Part shown: positions 24,280-41,310 of the stretch, in pieces
Position numbering within the stretch: position 1 is the first letter of the stretch
Layout of the letters: each line of letters begins with the position of its first letter
NCBI GenBank assembly: GCA_963921425.1
Contig: OY992838.1
Coordinates: 14,136,001-14,200,000 of the forward strand
Source: Dryas octopetala
Taxonomy: Eukaryota > Streptophyta > Magnoliopsida > Rosales > Rosaceae
DNA: 64,000 nucleotides
Reading direction: 5' to 3'
Notes under the pieces: generated by a model
What the model saw: only the letters and a program-made list of their open reading frames with translations
What the model was told of the DNA's origin: nothing
Databases searched by the model: none
Made by a program: the position numbers and the translations under genes

Positions 24280-24921
24280 TATTAAAGACAGTTGATTTGT
24301 TGTATTAATATTCTTAATTGATTTTCTTTCCTTGTATGTGGATACGTTGTACTACTAGGATTAAGAAGTACTATGTACTACTAGAGTAGATATTGCTTAA
24401 CTTGCACACAAAGCTTGTATCTGTATATATAATCCCTTATTTAGTCAATAAGACTCACTCATTCAATTTCCAATATGGTATCAGAGCCTATTGCCTGATC
24501 CTCCTTTCAATTCGTATCAAAGTCTTTCTTCTTCTTTGCCTTACCATGGGTGACGCTTCAGATTCCAAAGACAAAAACTTGGCTACAAATTAAAAAAACA
24601 AAAACTCCAATACCACCATTGATTATGATCTTTCCTCACCATACTATCTACATCACTCTGACAACCCTGGATCAATTCTTGTTTCTCAACCATTAATTGG
24701 CGACAATTACCCTACTTGGAGTCGTGCCATATGCATGGCTCTCGAAGCCAAAAACAAACTTGGCCTTATCAACGACACTTTGCCCAAGCCTGATGCATGC
24801 ATCCTCACCTCATCTATCTCAATGGATCTGAGAAGAATTAACCCGCAACTGGAACTTCTTTATCACCGTGATTATTATGGAATGGATGGACATACAAAGT
24901 TCAAATGTCGCAACCTAATTA
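24280..24921 (+). mobile_element. Internally deleted Ty1/Copia fragment
   Basis: Inserted at AGGGC (24275-24279 and 24922-24926) relative to copy 1. It has an LTR-like segment (about 24298-24473), a primer-binding site TGGTATCAGAGCC at 24476-24488 complementary to initiator tRNA-Met, and a gag start (MGDASDSKDK at 24547). A stop follows after about 15 codons; further on the frame gives GDNYPTWSRAICMALEAKNK, typical of the Copia gag N terminus, and then a zinc-knuckle-like GMDGHTKFKC. There is no protease, polymerase or 3' LTR. Confidence 0.7.
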
Positions 24922-25243
24922 AGGGCACAAGCAGAGAAAAAATGAAAATCCCAATTAAGCGTCCTTCAATCAAAGTAATAGAGTAAAAGAAGAGAGAACA
25001 CCAACAGTCAATCAAACTCAGCCCACCACCGACAGTCAATCAATTTTTTCCCTCTTCTAAATTGGCCCATATCCGTATTTTCTCTGTTTCATGTCCGCAA
25101 ATGCAGCTCGAATTTTGTCGGGAAACTCATGTGATTGAGATGATTGTCCTTCTCACCAACATTATTAGTAGTCCAACCCTATAATCTAATAAACCCTAAA
25201 AACAATTACTTATAACGATTATTCATCCAATTTACTAATTTTT

Positions 25244-25780
25244 TTTGGCCAAATGACATTTTTGATCCCTGTTCTTTTACAAAATTTCCACTTTTATTTT
25301 GGTTCATGTACAATTTTTGGACCCTATACATTATTTTTGGCGATTTGGTCTTGTACTTTCTAGAAGATAGAAATTAAGTCTAAATAGTGAATATCATTTA
25401 AATAGTTGACGGAAAATTCGACGGGGAAGCACATGCTTCATGCATGACATTTCGAACATTTAATCCACCTAGAAGCCTATTTTAAGCCTTTACTCACCAT
25501 TTAACATATTCGGTTTGACGTTGAAACTTCTTAATTTTAAAAAAACTGATAGCATTTAATAGTGGCCGTGTATGAGCTTACATAAGCATCGAGGTGGAGT
25601 AAGATGTCTGAAATGTCACTCAATGCAAAGTACGTTGGATTTTCCATCATCTTAACGATTTGGACTTAATTACTATCGTATTAGAAGTACGAGACTTAAA
25701 TTGTCAAAATTAAAATAACACTACCAAAGTGAAAATTTCATAAAAATACAAGCCTGAAAGTATCATTTGGCTCTTTTTTT
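25244..25780. mobile_element. Short TIR element (MULE-like MITE), copy 2
   Basis: Same element as 21092-21612, with GGCCAAATGACATTTTTGAT at the left end and GCCTGAAAGTATCATTTGGC at the right end. Confidence 0.55.
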
Positions 25781-25784
25781 GGGT

Positions 25785-26624
25785 ACAAATAAGGCCTAAG
25801 GGTTGGGGAAGGCGAGGCAAGAGTCAAACTCTGGCCTTAATGTGGGGATAAATGCCTTGTAACGTTGGAGCTACGTACCCCACTAATGACCCACAATATT
25901 TGACTTGCAAGGCCCGCCCTAGCATTTAGGAGGCCCTATAAAAAATAAAACAAAAAAACAAAAAAAAAACACACACACACACCAAGCCCTTTCATCTATA
26001 TAATAAGAATAATTTTGGAAGAAAAATTTATCATTGAAATATATCAAAAGCAATGCAACATTTGAATGAAAAACAAGAAAGACAAACAATATAGTCTGAT
26101 TTTGAAGCCTTAAAGGAAGTCCTGTCTATTTTTTTTTTATTTATCAAGAAAGCAATTCATAAAGCCAAAGAGGCAAGCCAAATAAACATAACAAAAGCTA
26201 CACGTGGCCAAAAATGACTCTTTGTAACCCGGTGCATTATTCAATGATGTAGCGATTAATTTTGCAGAGTAATTAAGCTGAGAAGGTAGCTTAAGGAGGA
26301 CATTGGCAGTGGGCAATTCAGGAGTCAATTTTTGTTTCTTTATTTTGTGATTTATATCGTAAATTTGTTTTTGGAGTTTGTCTTGGCCCATTGTTATCGT
26401 AAAACGTCTTTATAGATCATATTTAATATTCTAGAATCTTGGGGTTGGGTTGATTTAAAGAAATCGGTTTAATTTCGGTAATCTTTTTTTTCTTCGTTGT
26501 CAACTAACTCTGATCTAACCTGACTTTAAAATCAATCTCATCCTTAACATTGATTATTTGGTTCTAGAAGTGAGTTACCCGAGCTTGGTAATTCATTCTA
26601 GGGCTAGATGGTCAATGTGGGGGC
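25785..26624. other. Inner part of left arm; short conserved open segment
   Basis: Matches 51540-52375 inverted. The minus frame at 26391-26137 (84 aa, hydrophobic C terminus CYVYLACLFGFMNCFL) is partly kept in the right arm but disrupted there. No family recognised; I do not call a gene. A (CA)n run lies at about 25970-25982. Confidence 0.35.
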
Positions 26625-26706
26625 TGCAGTGTGCCCAAAACTTCCAAGCTCTGGTTTGGGACACTAAACCAATGATATATATGATTCACTTTGCAAAACA
26701 AATCTA

Positions 26707-27388
26707 GGGAAAAATACAATGTTGGTTCCTGTGTTTTATCTTGTAATCAATTTTGGTCCTCGTGGTTTCAAAATTACCAATTTTGTCCTTGTGTTTATGT
26801 CTATTAGCTATTTTATTGCATTTTAAAAAATCGGTTAGCTCCAACCCACTCTTCCCTTTCACCACCGACAGCAACCCACCACCACCATCCTCACCCTCCC
26901 TGCCTCCCCCATCAACTCTCTCTCTCTCTCTCTCTCTTTCTCTCTTTCTCTCTCTCTCTCTCTCCCCTCCCCCTAACCAACCCATCACTGCCCCTCTTCC
27001 CCCCACTCAACCTCGTCACACCCCCCACCTAACCCCAACCACGAGAGAACAAAGTCGGCTTATGTTTTGTTGGTTTTGCAAGCTAGATATTTTTTGCTGC
27101 AGCTTATCTCAGGAGTTAGATACTGTCATTCTCTGGTAAGGAAAATATGAGATGTAAATGTTCATATCTATCCAGTAGATTGTTCATTTTCTTTTAGCTG
27201 TGATTCTCATTTGTTCTATGTCTTGGTCTGCAGCAAATATGCCACCAAGATTTGAAGCTAGAGAATACATTGCTAAATGGGAGCCCAACTCCACGCCTGA
27301 GCGACGAGGTTGGGTGGGGGGGAAGAGGGTCGGTGCGGGGTTAGGGCTGGGTGGGGGGGAAGAAAGGGGCGGGGAGGGGCGGGGTTTG

Positions 27389-27477
<89 letters not shown>

Positions 27478-27698
27478 TTAAAGAAAGCTAATGGGGGGGG
27501 GAGGGAGGGAGGGTGAGGATGGTGGTGGTGGGTTGTTGTCGGTGGTGGAAGGGAATTAAGAGTGGGTTGGAGCTAACATGTTTTTTAAAATGTACTAGAA
27601 TTGCTAACAAACATAGGGACAAAATTGGCAATTTTGAAAACATGAGGACCAAAATTGATCGCAAGGTAAAACATAAAAATCAAAATTGCATTTTTCCC
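26707..27698. mobile_element. Pack-MULE carrying a SnRK2 kinase fragment, 992 bp
   Basis: Long terminal inverted repeats (26707-27017 and about 27303-27698) begin GGGAAAAATACAATG and are flanked by a 9-bp duplication with one mismatch (ACAAATCTA at 26698-26706, AAAAATCTA at 27699-27707). Long TIRs and 9-bp duplications are the mark of Mutator-like elements. The ~285-bp centre is foreign to the TIRs and holds two exons and an intron of a SnRK2 protein kinase gene. Each TIR contains an expanded CT/GA microsatellite. No transposase. Confidence 0.85.
27082..27299 (+). pseudogene. Captured SnRK2 protein kinase fragment (two exons plus intron)
   Basis: Exon one (27082-27135, 54 bp) reads ARYFLLQLISGVRYCHSL. 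A 98-bp intron with GT...AG (27136-27233) follows, then 27234-27299 reads QICHQDLKLENTLLNGSPTPRL. In plant SnRK2 kinases the same 18-residue exon precedes QICHRDLKLENTLLDG, with a phase-0 intron at the same place, so the fragment is genomic, not a processed copy. The catalytic-loop HRD is HQD here. The acceptor before the first exon is AA instead of AG, and there is no start, ATP-binding lobe or DFG motif, so it cannot make a kinase. Confidence 0.85.
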
Positions 27699-27718
27699 AA
27701 AAATCTACATATCAATGG

Positions 27719-28190
27719 AGAATAATTTGAGAATGTCTAGTCAATTGCGCTCTCTTGAGAGTAAGAAAATTGTTGTCCTGAATGAAAATTCAAATCTATG
27801 TGATAACTTGCATGATCTGAATTGAGAATGATAAATGTTTGCTTGAAAAAGAAAATTTTTCTTTGACTGAATAATTGCATGTGTTTGAAAATGAAAAAGT
27901 TTTACTTGATAATTCTTATTTGAAAAATAGGTTGCTTGAAAAATAACATGAAGTGAATAATTTGCTTAATAAAATTGGGTTCCTAGAAAACAATTTGAAT
28001 GATAAAGTTAACTTGGCAAAATATTTTTGCAATGATAAAGTAAGCCTAGAACAAGAACTTGGAGAGGCAAAAGAAAAAATAAAGGGGTTAACCATATATA
28101 GGTGCTGAGAACGTTGATAAAATATTGAGTATGGGAAATATCTTTGGTGATAAGAAGGGTTTACGATTTGTAGGGTGAAGTGTCTACCTC
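27719..28190 (+). pseudogene. Ty1/Copia gag spacer relic
   Basis: Broken frames give a Leu/Asn/Lys-rich coiled-coil stretch and end in NVDKILSMGNIFGDKKGL-like sequence (about 28100-28170), the form found just before the protease in many plant Copia polyproteins. Several stops and frame shifts; no other domain follows. Evidence is motif order only. Confidence 0.45.
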
Positions 28191-29722
28191 TTGCTCTCTT
28201 ATAACAAAATTTATTAAGAGTTATTTACATTTACACCGCCTGAGATTTATTGTCTTTTCACATACACCCTTTGGAGTTTCAAAAATTACACATACATCCT
28301 CTGAGGTTTCAAAACTGTTACACATAACTTTTAATTGACTGGGCTATATATATAGTACTTTTGGCCTACAATACATATAATACTTAGCTTAATTTTTCCA
28401 CAAGAGCTACCTGGGCTACAGCCCATTGTAGCCCAAGTGTGGTTTCACCCATCATGGACAGGGCTACCTAGTGGATAGCTTGAAGCCGCCATCGAGGTAA
28501 GACGTGTTTGCTTAACTCACTTGGAAATGGCTACCTACCATTTACTATGATAGCTTTCATTGGGGTGTTTTATCCCCTTATAAATAAATAATTAAATAAA
28601 ATTCAAGGGGAATTGTTTTGGGCTAGAAAATCATTATTATGCACGTTCGTATCATTAAGGTGGCAAATTGACTCAATTTGGTTTTAGGTGGTAAAGTGAA
28701 AATGGGTCCAAACTGTAAGTGGCAATGAGTATCCGAAAGTATAGAAACAAATTTTCATGAAAGATCCAATTTTTGAAGCAGCATGTCAACGCGTGATTTG
28801 AGTCACCTTCAATAATTAATTTCTTAAATCCTTGTTGCCTAGCATGGAGTAGGCAAAATTTTAGCCCATTTGCTTCTGTTTATAGAATCGAAACATCTCC
28901 GAGTTACACTTCATTTTACGTAAAACAAAAAAGCGCAAATAAAACGACTTTTATAAAATTTTAATTATGTTTTTTTTTTGGTATCCTTTAATTAACAGAT
29001 TAACTACTAGTCTCATTTGAATTTGAGAATTAAAATTAGGTGTATTCTTTCTTCGAGCTTGATCAATTAAATTAATTAATCCAATAGAAAAAAAAATATT
29101 ATTAAAGTTTTTTTTTTTTAATTAAGCGGGACAGGACATTAGTAGCCATTTAGCCACATGAGTTAGTTGGGTTTGGAAATACACATTGATTTAATAAAAA
29201 AAATCCAACGGCCGCACTTGAATGAACCATCGAAGTTAAGCTTAATTAACAATAGGGAGATTTAGAGTCCAATCCATTTTATGAGTTTTTTTTAAACTAA
29301 GACCGGTATTGATTTAGGGTTTTTAATCAAGTCCTTTTATTTTTCTTTTTTGACGGCTTTATGTTAAGTTTTAACTCCATAATTTTGGGCTCTACACCCT
29401 AAATGGGGAAATACCCTTCAAATCAGGGGAAATACCCTTTAAATCGGGGAAGGACTTTATTATGAATTAAAAAAAAAATTCTTATAAATTAAAAGAACTT
29501 TATTATGAATTAAAAAAATTTCTTATAAATTAAAGAACTTTATTATGAATTAAAATGATTTTTTTATAAATTTTAAAACACCCCCAGTATTCGTATAAAA
29601 ACTATTTTTCTAAAAGATCAAAGCCTAATTATCTCTTAACAATATTTATAGGTGGTGGATGCCAAAACGATCATTCTTTCCTAATATTTTGCTTAAGTTG
29701 GTTGAAGACGTGTATGTGCTTG
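28190..29722. other. Intergenic with small AT-rich tandem repeat
   Basis: No gene recognised. At about 29452-29576 a ~42-bp unit (GAACTTTATTATGAATTAAA) repeats three times. Fragments with CAACCTGAGG-like low complexity at 28200-28330 resemble parts of MITEs but lack ends. Confidence 0.4.
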
Positions 29723-30603
29723 TAGGGGTGGACACGGGTACGGTTGGGTCGGGTTTGGGCCCAAACCGCAGACCTAACCAATACCCACGGGTTCACATTT
29801 TGGCAAACCAAACCAATCCAATATATTGAAAGATAGAAACCAAACCAAACCAAACTGATGTGGTCGGGTCGGGTTGGGCGGGTTGGACGGTTTGTAAAAT
29901 ACCTGAAAAATGAGGAAACTAGCTGGAAGGTTCGAACACAAGACCACTAAGAAAAGAAGACAACACCTTATCCACCAGACTGCCAATGTTTGGTTATCTT
30001 ATTCTTACAATAAATATATTTATACATATCTAATATATTAGACTAATTGAATATTCACTTAAGTATAATATATTCTTTATTCTTACAATAAATATATTTA
30101 TACATATATAATATATTAGAATAATTAAATATATTTCTTTGTGATTCACTGACTTAAGTGAATATTCAGTGTGGTAAGGATACAAACCTATATATAAATG
30201 TTTCATATATCAACTTATATATAAGGAAATGTTTCATATATACAAACCTATATATAAATGTTTCATATATAAACCTATATTGGTTATTAATTAGTTATGG
30301 AAATGTAAATCTATATATAAGTGTTTTGGGGTTTCGGGTTTGGTTTTTATATATACTAGTATACTATATATACTAATAATCTAATATACTAGTATACTAT
30401 AATATATAAATTATAAATTTAGAACAATTAGAAGGATGTCGGGTTGGGATGGGTATTTGAAAGATCAACCCGCAGACCAACCCATTTAAGGTCGGGTTGG
30501 TCGGTTTGTGCACCGATTCCTCTAAAATGTGGGATAGAAACCAACCCAATCCAACCCAATGTGGTTGGGTTGGTCGGGTTGGAACGGTTATTGTCCACCC
30601 CTA
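29723..30603. mobile_element. Non-autonomous hAT element, 881 bp
   Basis: Termini TAGGGGTGGACA and TGTCCACCCCTA are inverted repeats, flanked by a perfect 8-bp duplication TGTGCTTG (29715-29722, 30604-30611), the hallmark of hAT elements. Sub-terminal GGTCGGGTTGG/CCAACCCGACC words occur at both ends. No transposase. The centre (30000-30420) is AT-rich with tandem repeats. Confidence 0.9.
30005..30295. repeat. AT-rich tandem repeats inside the hAT element
   Basis: Two ~72-bp units with TTCTTACAATAAATATATTT (30001 and 30075) are followed by units containing ACCTATATATAAATGTTTCA (30187 and 30246). Confidence 0.75.
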
Positions 30604-31040
30604 TGTGCTTGTGTGAATTGATATGGAATTGGTTGAATTGAACAAAGGCATGTGTGAATCTTTTTTTTTTTTTTTGGTAAGGTCAAAGACATGTGAGAAT
30701 CATATTTGAAAAAAAAAAAACAAAAAACAAACGTGAGAATTCATATCACGTACACGGTCGCAAGCAATAACTTTCACTATTAGACGTGAATTACGTTCAT
30801 ATTAGTATATTATATACCCAAGAAAACTTTGGAAGAGCCACAGTCCCCACTCTATTTGTGAGAATTTTCTTGTTTTTTTTGTTTGTACTATAGGGAGGGC
30901 CGAAACCCCAAGAAATAAAATAAATTAGTCAAAGACGTAAAAGCCTACAGTTAGGCCATGCATGCCCCTTTTTTTTTTTGGCCATTAGTTAGCCATAACT
31001 TTAATTCCTTTCAATTATTGATGTCACATGGATCCTCTAT

Positions 31041-31041
<1 letters not shown>

Positions 31042-31094
<53 letters not shown>
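31042..31094 (+). promoter_or_regulatory. CT/TA microsatellite and likely TATA region of the bicupin gene
   Basis: A (CT)n run (31044-31073) runs into (TA)n (31074-31093), about 155 bases before the start codon. CT-rich then TATA-rich order is common in plant core promoters and 5' leaders. Use as promoter is inferred from position. Confidence 0.45.
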
Positions 31095-31248
31095 TCCAAC
31101 TCTTTCTGCATTTCTCATAGTCATAAAGTTCGGCTCTAATTTCCTACTTAATTACAGATACAGGTTCAACATCTTGATCAGAAATTGTGTACCTCTCGAT
31201 CATCGTCTGTTCATTTTTTGAAGGATTATTAAAGTGCCAGCCAACTCA

Positions 31249-32794
31249 ATGGGTGATGTGGACTTAACACCCAAGTCAGACCAGAAGGTGTTTGAGGGAG
31301 AAGGTGGAGCATATTCCATTTGGTCTCCTTCAGAATTTCCACTGCTTGCTCAGGCCAAGGTTGGCGCCGGCAAGCTTGTCCTGCAGCCTCGTGGCTTTGC
31401 TCTTCCTCACTTTGCGGATTCATCCAAACTTGGATATGTTCTCCAAGGTTAGGCCTTAATTGCAAATAACTTATCATGCGTACGTACTATATATATATAT
31501 ATGTTATGTTGTCAGACTGTTAATCTAATATTAACTGATTAATAATGATCAGATCTACGGTCCGACAAAATAAGATGCTAGAGCAGATGATGGATCTGCT
31601 CGTTTTTTCGAACCATAGAATTTCTAAGATTTTTGCATTAATACAGGTGATGATGGATTAGTGGGAATGGTGTTTCCTAACACATCACAGGAAGTGGTGA
31701 TTAAGCTAAAGAAAGGAGATGTGATACCAGTACCACTTGGGGCAGTCTCATGGTGGTTCAACAATGAAGACTCTGACTCTGACCTTGTGGTTCTCTTCTT
31801 GGGTGAAACTTCTAAGGCTCACATTCCTGGTCAATTTACCTACTTCTTTTTAGCTGGAACACTAAGTTCACTTGGAGGTTTCTCAACTGAGTTGCTCAGT
31901 AAGGCTTACAATATCACCAAGGATGAAGCAGAGAAGGTCACCAAAAGCCAGACTGGGACTTTGATCATTAAACTAGAACAAGGCAAGAGCTTGCCTAAGC
32001 CCAACCCACACAACATAACCCACAAACTGGTTCACAACATTTCTGATGATTTTAAACCAATCACTACAATGACTGAGAAGGAGTTTCCTTTTCTTAAAGA
32101 AGCTGGGTTAAGTGCCAGCCTCATAAAACTTGAGGCCAATGGAGTGTGCTCTCCCATATTGTACACTACTGATTCTACATTTCAAATAATTTATGTTGCC
32201 CAAGGGTCTGGTCAGGTTCAAATTGTGGGTCTCAACAGTAAACGAGTCTTGGACACACAAGTAACCACCGGTCACTTGCTCGTTGTGCCGAGATTCTTCA
32301 TGGTTTCCATAGTTGCAGGCGAAAAAGGATTTGAGTGCTTCTCTATCATCACTAGTTCTCGGTAAGCATGTGATCTTATCATTTACACCTATTTTTGTCT
32401 TATAAATTATCCGGGTTATAAGATTTGGTTCGGACCTCCATATTATACGGCGATACATATATGATGTTCATCCTATACAAAAACGACCGTCTTTATGCAT
32501 ATATGTATAAAATGAATATCATATATTGCCGTATAAGGACGTTCTAGGATAATATAAAAATCATGTTATTGTATAATATCCCGATCCTCACAATCCGGGT
32601 GCTCATGAAATTTTCTTTGATATATATTATATATAATAACACATACATTTTAATATTTTTGCAGGCCTGTCTTGGAAGACTTAGCTGGCAAGACATCAGT
32701 ATTGGGGGCATTATCACCGGAGGTGCTACAGGTCGCCCTTAATATAACTCCAGAGTTAGAGGATCTTCTCAAGTCAAAGATTGGAAAGAGCTAG
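31249..32794 (+). CDS. Bicupin protein, 11S-globulin-like/glutelin type-D 1-like (RmlC-like cupin)
   Basis: Three exons: 31249-31447, 31647-32361 and 32665-32794, all with GT-AG borders and phases that join to 347 codons ending TAG. The start MGDVDLTPK matches the usual N terminus of this plant family (M..DLTP). Cupin domain 1 spans about residues 5-150 (FALPHFADSSKLGYVLQG, then PLGAVSWWFN and DLVVLFLGET); cupin domain 2 about 190-335 (ending VPRFFMVSIVA and CFSIITSSRP). Family length is about 350, so the protein is complete. Unlike true 11S storage globulins it has no signal peptide and no visible Asn-Gly processing site, so a soluble cytosolic protein is likely. Biochemical function of these storage-protein-like cupins is not well defined. 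AATAAATAAATAAAC near 32847 could serve polyadenylation. A diverged copy of its far-upstream sequence lies downstream at 34.5 kb. Confidence 0.92.
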
Positions 32795-33061
32795 TGGCCA
32801 AAAAAAAAGATTGGAAAGAGCTTATCATCAATTACTCGAATCCCCAAATAAATAAATAAACTGATATTTGGTTGACAAGGCAAATCATATATATCTACCT
32901 ACTGATGCGGATAATCACAAAGATTCTGAATTACATGTGATTTTGTTATTATTATTATTATTATATATTATCTTTATGTAATTTTCTAGATAGAGATGTA
33001 TGATTCTATATTTGAATAAAATTTTAAATTTAATTTGTGTGGATTTTTTTGTTTCTTTTAA

Positions 33062-33258
33062 CAACAAAACAACAAAGACCTGTCTGTATGTGTCTTATCC
33101 TCGACCATGGTTGGCTTAAAATTGTAGGAGGTTCTGTGCACTATTGAGCTGTCTGTCATATTCAAAACAACAAAGACATGTTTGTATGTTTCTTATCCTC
33201 GACCATGGTTGGCTTAAAATTGTACGAGGTTCTGTGCACTATTGAGCTGTCATATTCA
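33062..33258. repeat. ~100-bp tandem duplication downstream of the bicupin gene
   Basis: Two units share TCTTATCCTCGACCATGGTT (33090 and 33192) and GTTCTGTGCACTATTGAGCT. A handful of differences separate them. No coding potential. Confidence 0.85.
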
Positions 33259-33574
33259 TATATTTATATTTATTTTGGTTTTTTATAGGCCAAAGTTCAC
33301 TTTTGGCCCTGTAATTTGAGTTAGGTTTCACTTTAGTTCATATATATCGGCATCATTTTGATACTAAATTTGCGGATGTCTTTTCTAAAGAAAGACTATA
33401 TATATATGCATTACTTACCCAAAAATGAGGTTCTTATTTTCCTAAAAATAATAATATTTACTTTATTAAAGAATAACTTCATATCTTAACTCACATTTTT
33501 TATAATATTAATATAATAACATTATATAATAATATTTTTTTATAGTTATTATAATATTAATAATTTAATATTTA

Positions 33575-34150
33575 GAGGAAATTACAAATTTGGTACACTT
33601 ATTTTATACCTAGTTCAATTTTGATCCACGATCTTTTTAAAGTTCAATTTTAATCCACTTATTTTATATCTAGTTCAATTTTGGTTCACGTTTTTTTTTT
33701 TTTAAGTTATGATTTTAAATCATTTTTGTTGTGTTTTCTTTCATTATAATTGAAGTATAAGTTATATTTTATCATTTCTTAATAATAGGAACCAATTTGG
33801 AGTATTAGAATAAAAGAGAATTAAAATTTGGTGAAGTTTGAAAATTTTTTAGGAAAAATTAGTAGTTTCGGGTACCATACTTTGGGGCTAATTATCCTGA
33901 GTTTTAGAATTCCGATTTGAATGATCTTTATATGGTTGTAAAGAGGAGACGCATAGCTTTAAAACAAGTATATGTTTGTTGAATTTGACTTAAATTTGAT
34001 AGGGTAAAAGACGAGATAAATTTGAGATAACAAATCTAGACCTTTATTGAACAAATGGAACAATTAGTGGATTAAAAATGAACTTAAAAAAAATCGTGGA
34101 CCAAAATTGAACTAGCTATAAAATAAGTGAACCAAATCTGTAATTATCTC
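33575..34150. mobile_element. Non-autonomous MULE-like element, 576 bp
   Basis: Termini GAGGAAATTAC and GTAATTATCTC are inverted repeats, extended inward by TTATTTTATACCTAGTTCAA and its complement. A perfect 9-bp duplication TAATATTTA flanks it (33566-33574, 34151-34159). Same family as 48209-48756. No gene. Confidence 0.85.
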
Positions 34151-34159
34151 TAATATTTA

Positions 34160-35073
34160 TTGTACCACTAACATAATAATATTATATAAACATATATAAC
34201 TAAATTTCGATAATTGATTCAATTTTTCAGTCTATATTTCAATTTTTAAGGTAATAATCAATTTAGTTTCTTTCAATAATAATTTTCGGTAATCAGTCAA
34301 TTTTACCCAACTTTTTTTTGGTTTGGAATTTTTTATTTTCAAATTGTAACAATTGGTTTACCAAACCAAAAAATTTCGGTCCTTTTTACCAAACCAAAAT
34401 TTCGGTTTAACAATTGATAATACTGGTTCGGTCTTTTTTACCAAACCAGTATTATCACTATCAGTAATTGTAAAGAGCTGTCGAGTATGGCTTTGGGCTT
34501 GTCACGTCCCTTGCTAGTGTTAAACGAATTGGTTGAATTTTATCTAAGACATTTGAGACTCGTTTCCTCTTCTTTTTTTGGGTCAAAAGCATGTGAGAAT
34601 CATATTACACAAGCAATAAACAAAAACATGGAAAAAACAAGAGTGAGCAATTATGCTAACTGCAGTGGTCATCCGTGTTCTTCATTTGCAGATTAATATG
34701 GAAAAAGTCTTGAAATGGACAGTCATACAATGTGTATAACTGGTCCACAAATACTAAATAATGTACTCACTTTGTGGATATGTTAAGCTGGAAAACAAAC
34801 AATACCTCTAAAACAGAGTTAGTCCTCGGTCTTTTCAGGGTGTCTGTAACCTTGTTCGTAAGCTATTGTTCCATTTTACATTAGTAGCTTAACCTTCAGA
34901 TGTCCTTATAATGTTGCTAATTAAGTGAACAAATAAATATTAACAAGTAATTAAACAATTACAAATGATACTTGATTGATCATAAGCTAAGTTTTCCAAG
35001 CAGTATAGACAGACAGCTGAATAGTTAGTTGATACAAAATCTACAGTAGGCTGGCAAGAGTGCAAGACTTACT
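34160..35073. other. Intergenic between bicupin and NFS2 genes
   Basis: Contains a small inverted repeat built from CCAAACC/GGTTTGG words (34310-34450). At 34505-34625 there is a diverged copy of 30625-30770 upstream of the bicupin gene (shared CATGTGAGAATCATATT and GCAAGCAATAA-type words). NFS2 3' sequence lies at the right edge. Confidence 0.5.
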
Positions 35074-41263
<6,190 letters not shown>

Positions 41264-41310
41264 CGTCAGCCTTTGCTTTTGGGCGCTCTCTTCACCGTCT
41301 GGCTCTGACT

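Larger units (their letters stand above)
21630..25780 (+). repeat. Direct duplication inside left arm, copy 2, with two insertions
   Basis: Collinear with 19762-21615 except for two insertions: 22003-23629 and 24280-24921, each bounded by a 5-bp duplication absent from copy 1. Confidence 0.8.
16772..26624 (+). repeat. Left arm of large inverted duplication
   Basis: Read forward, this arm matches the reverse complement of 51540-64000. Anchor pairs include GGATCACCAGTAATTGACCG (16808) against the complement near 63950, the 26137-26440 segment against 51710-52040, and the inner edge GATGGTCAATGTGGGGGC (26608-26624) against GCCCCCACATTGACCATC (51540-51557). Identity in segments I compared is roughly 90-95% by eye. 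The match reaches the last base of the window, so the outer edge of the duplication lies outside or at 16772. Confidence 0.9.

Noticed and set aside
24476..24488. tRNA gene fragment suggested by TGGTATCAGAGCC
   Set aside because: This is the retroelement primer-binding site complementary to initiator tRNA-Met; there is no tRNA cloverleaf around it, nor at 44911.
27200..27516. Frames ending in long (ER)n peptides
   Set aside because: They run through the GA microsatellite of the Pack-MULE TIR; the real coding relic is in another frame.
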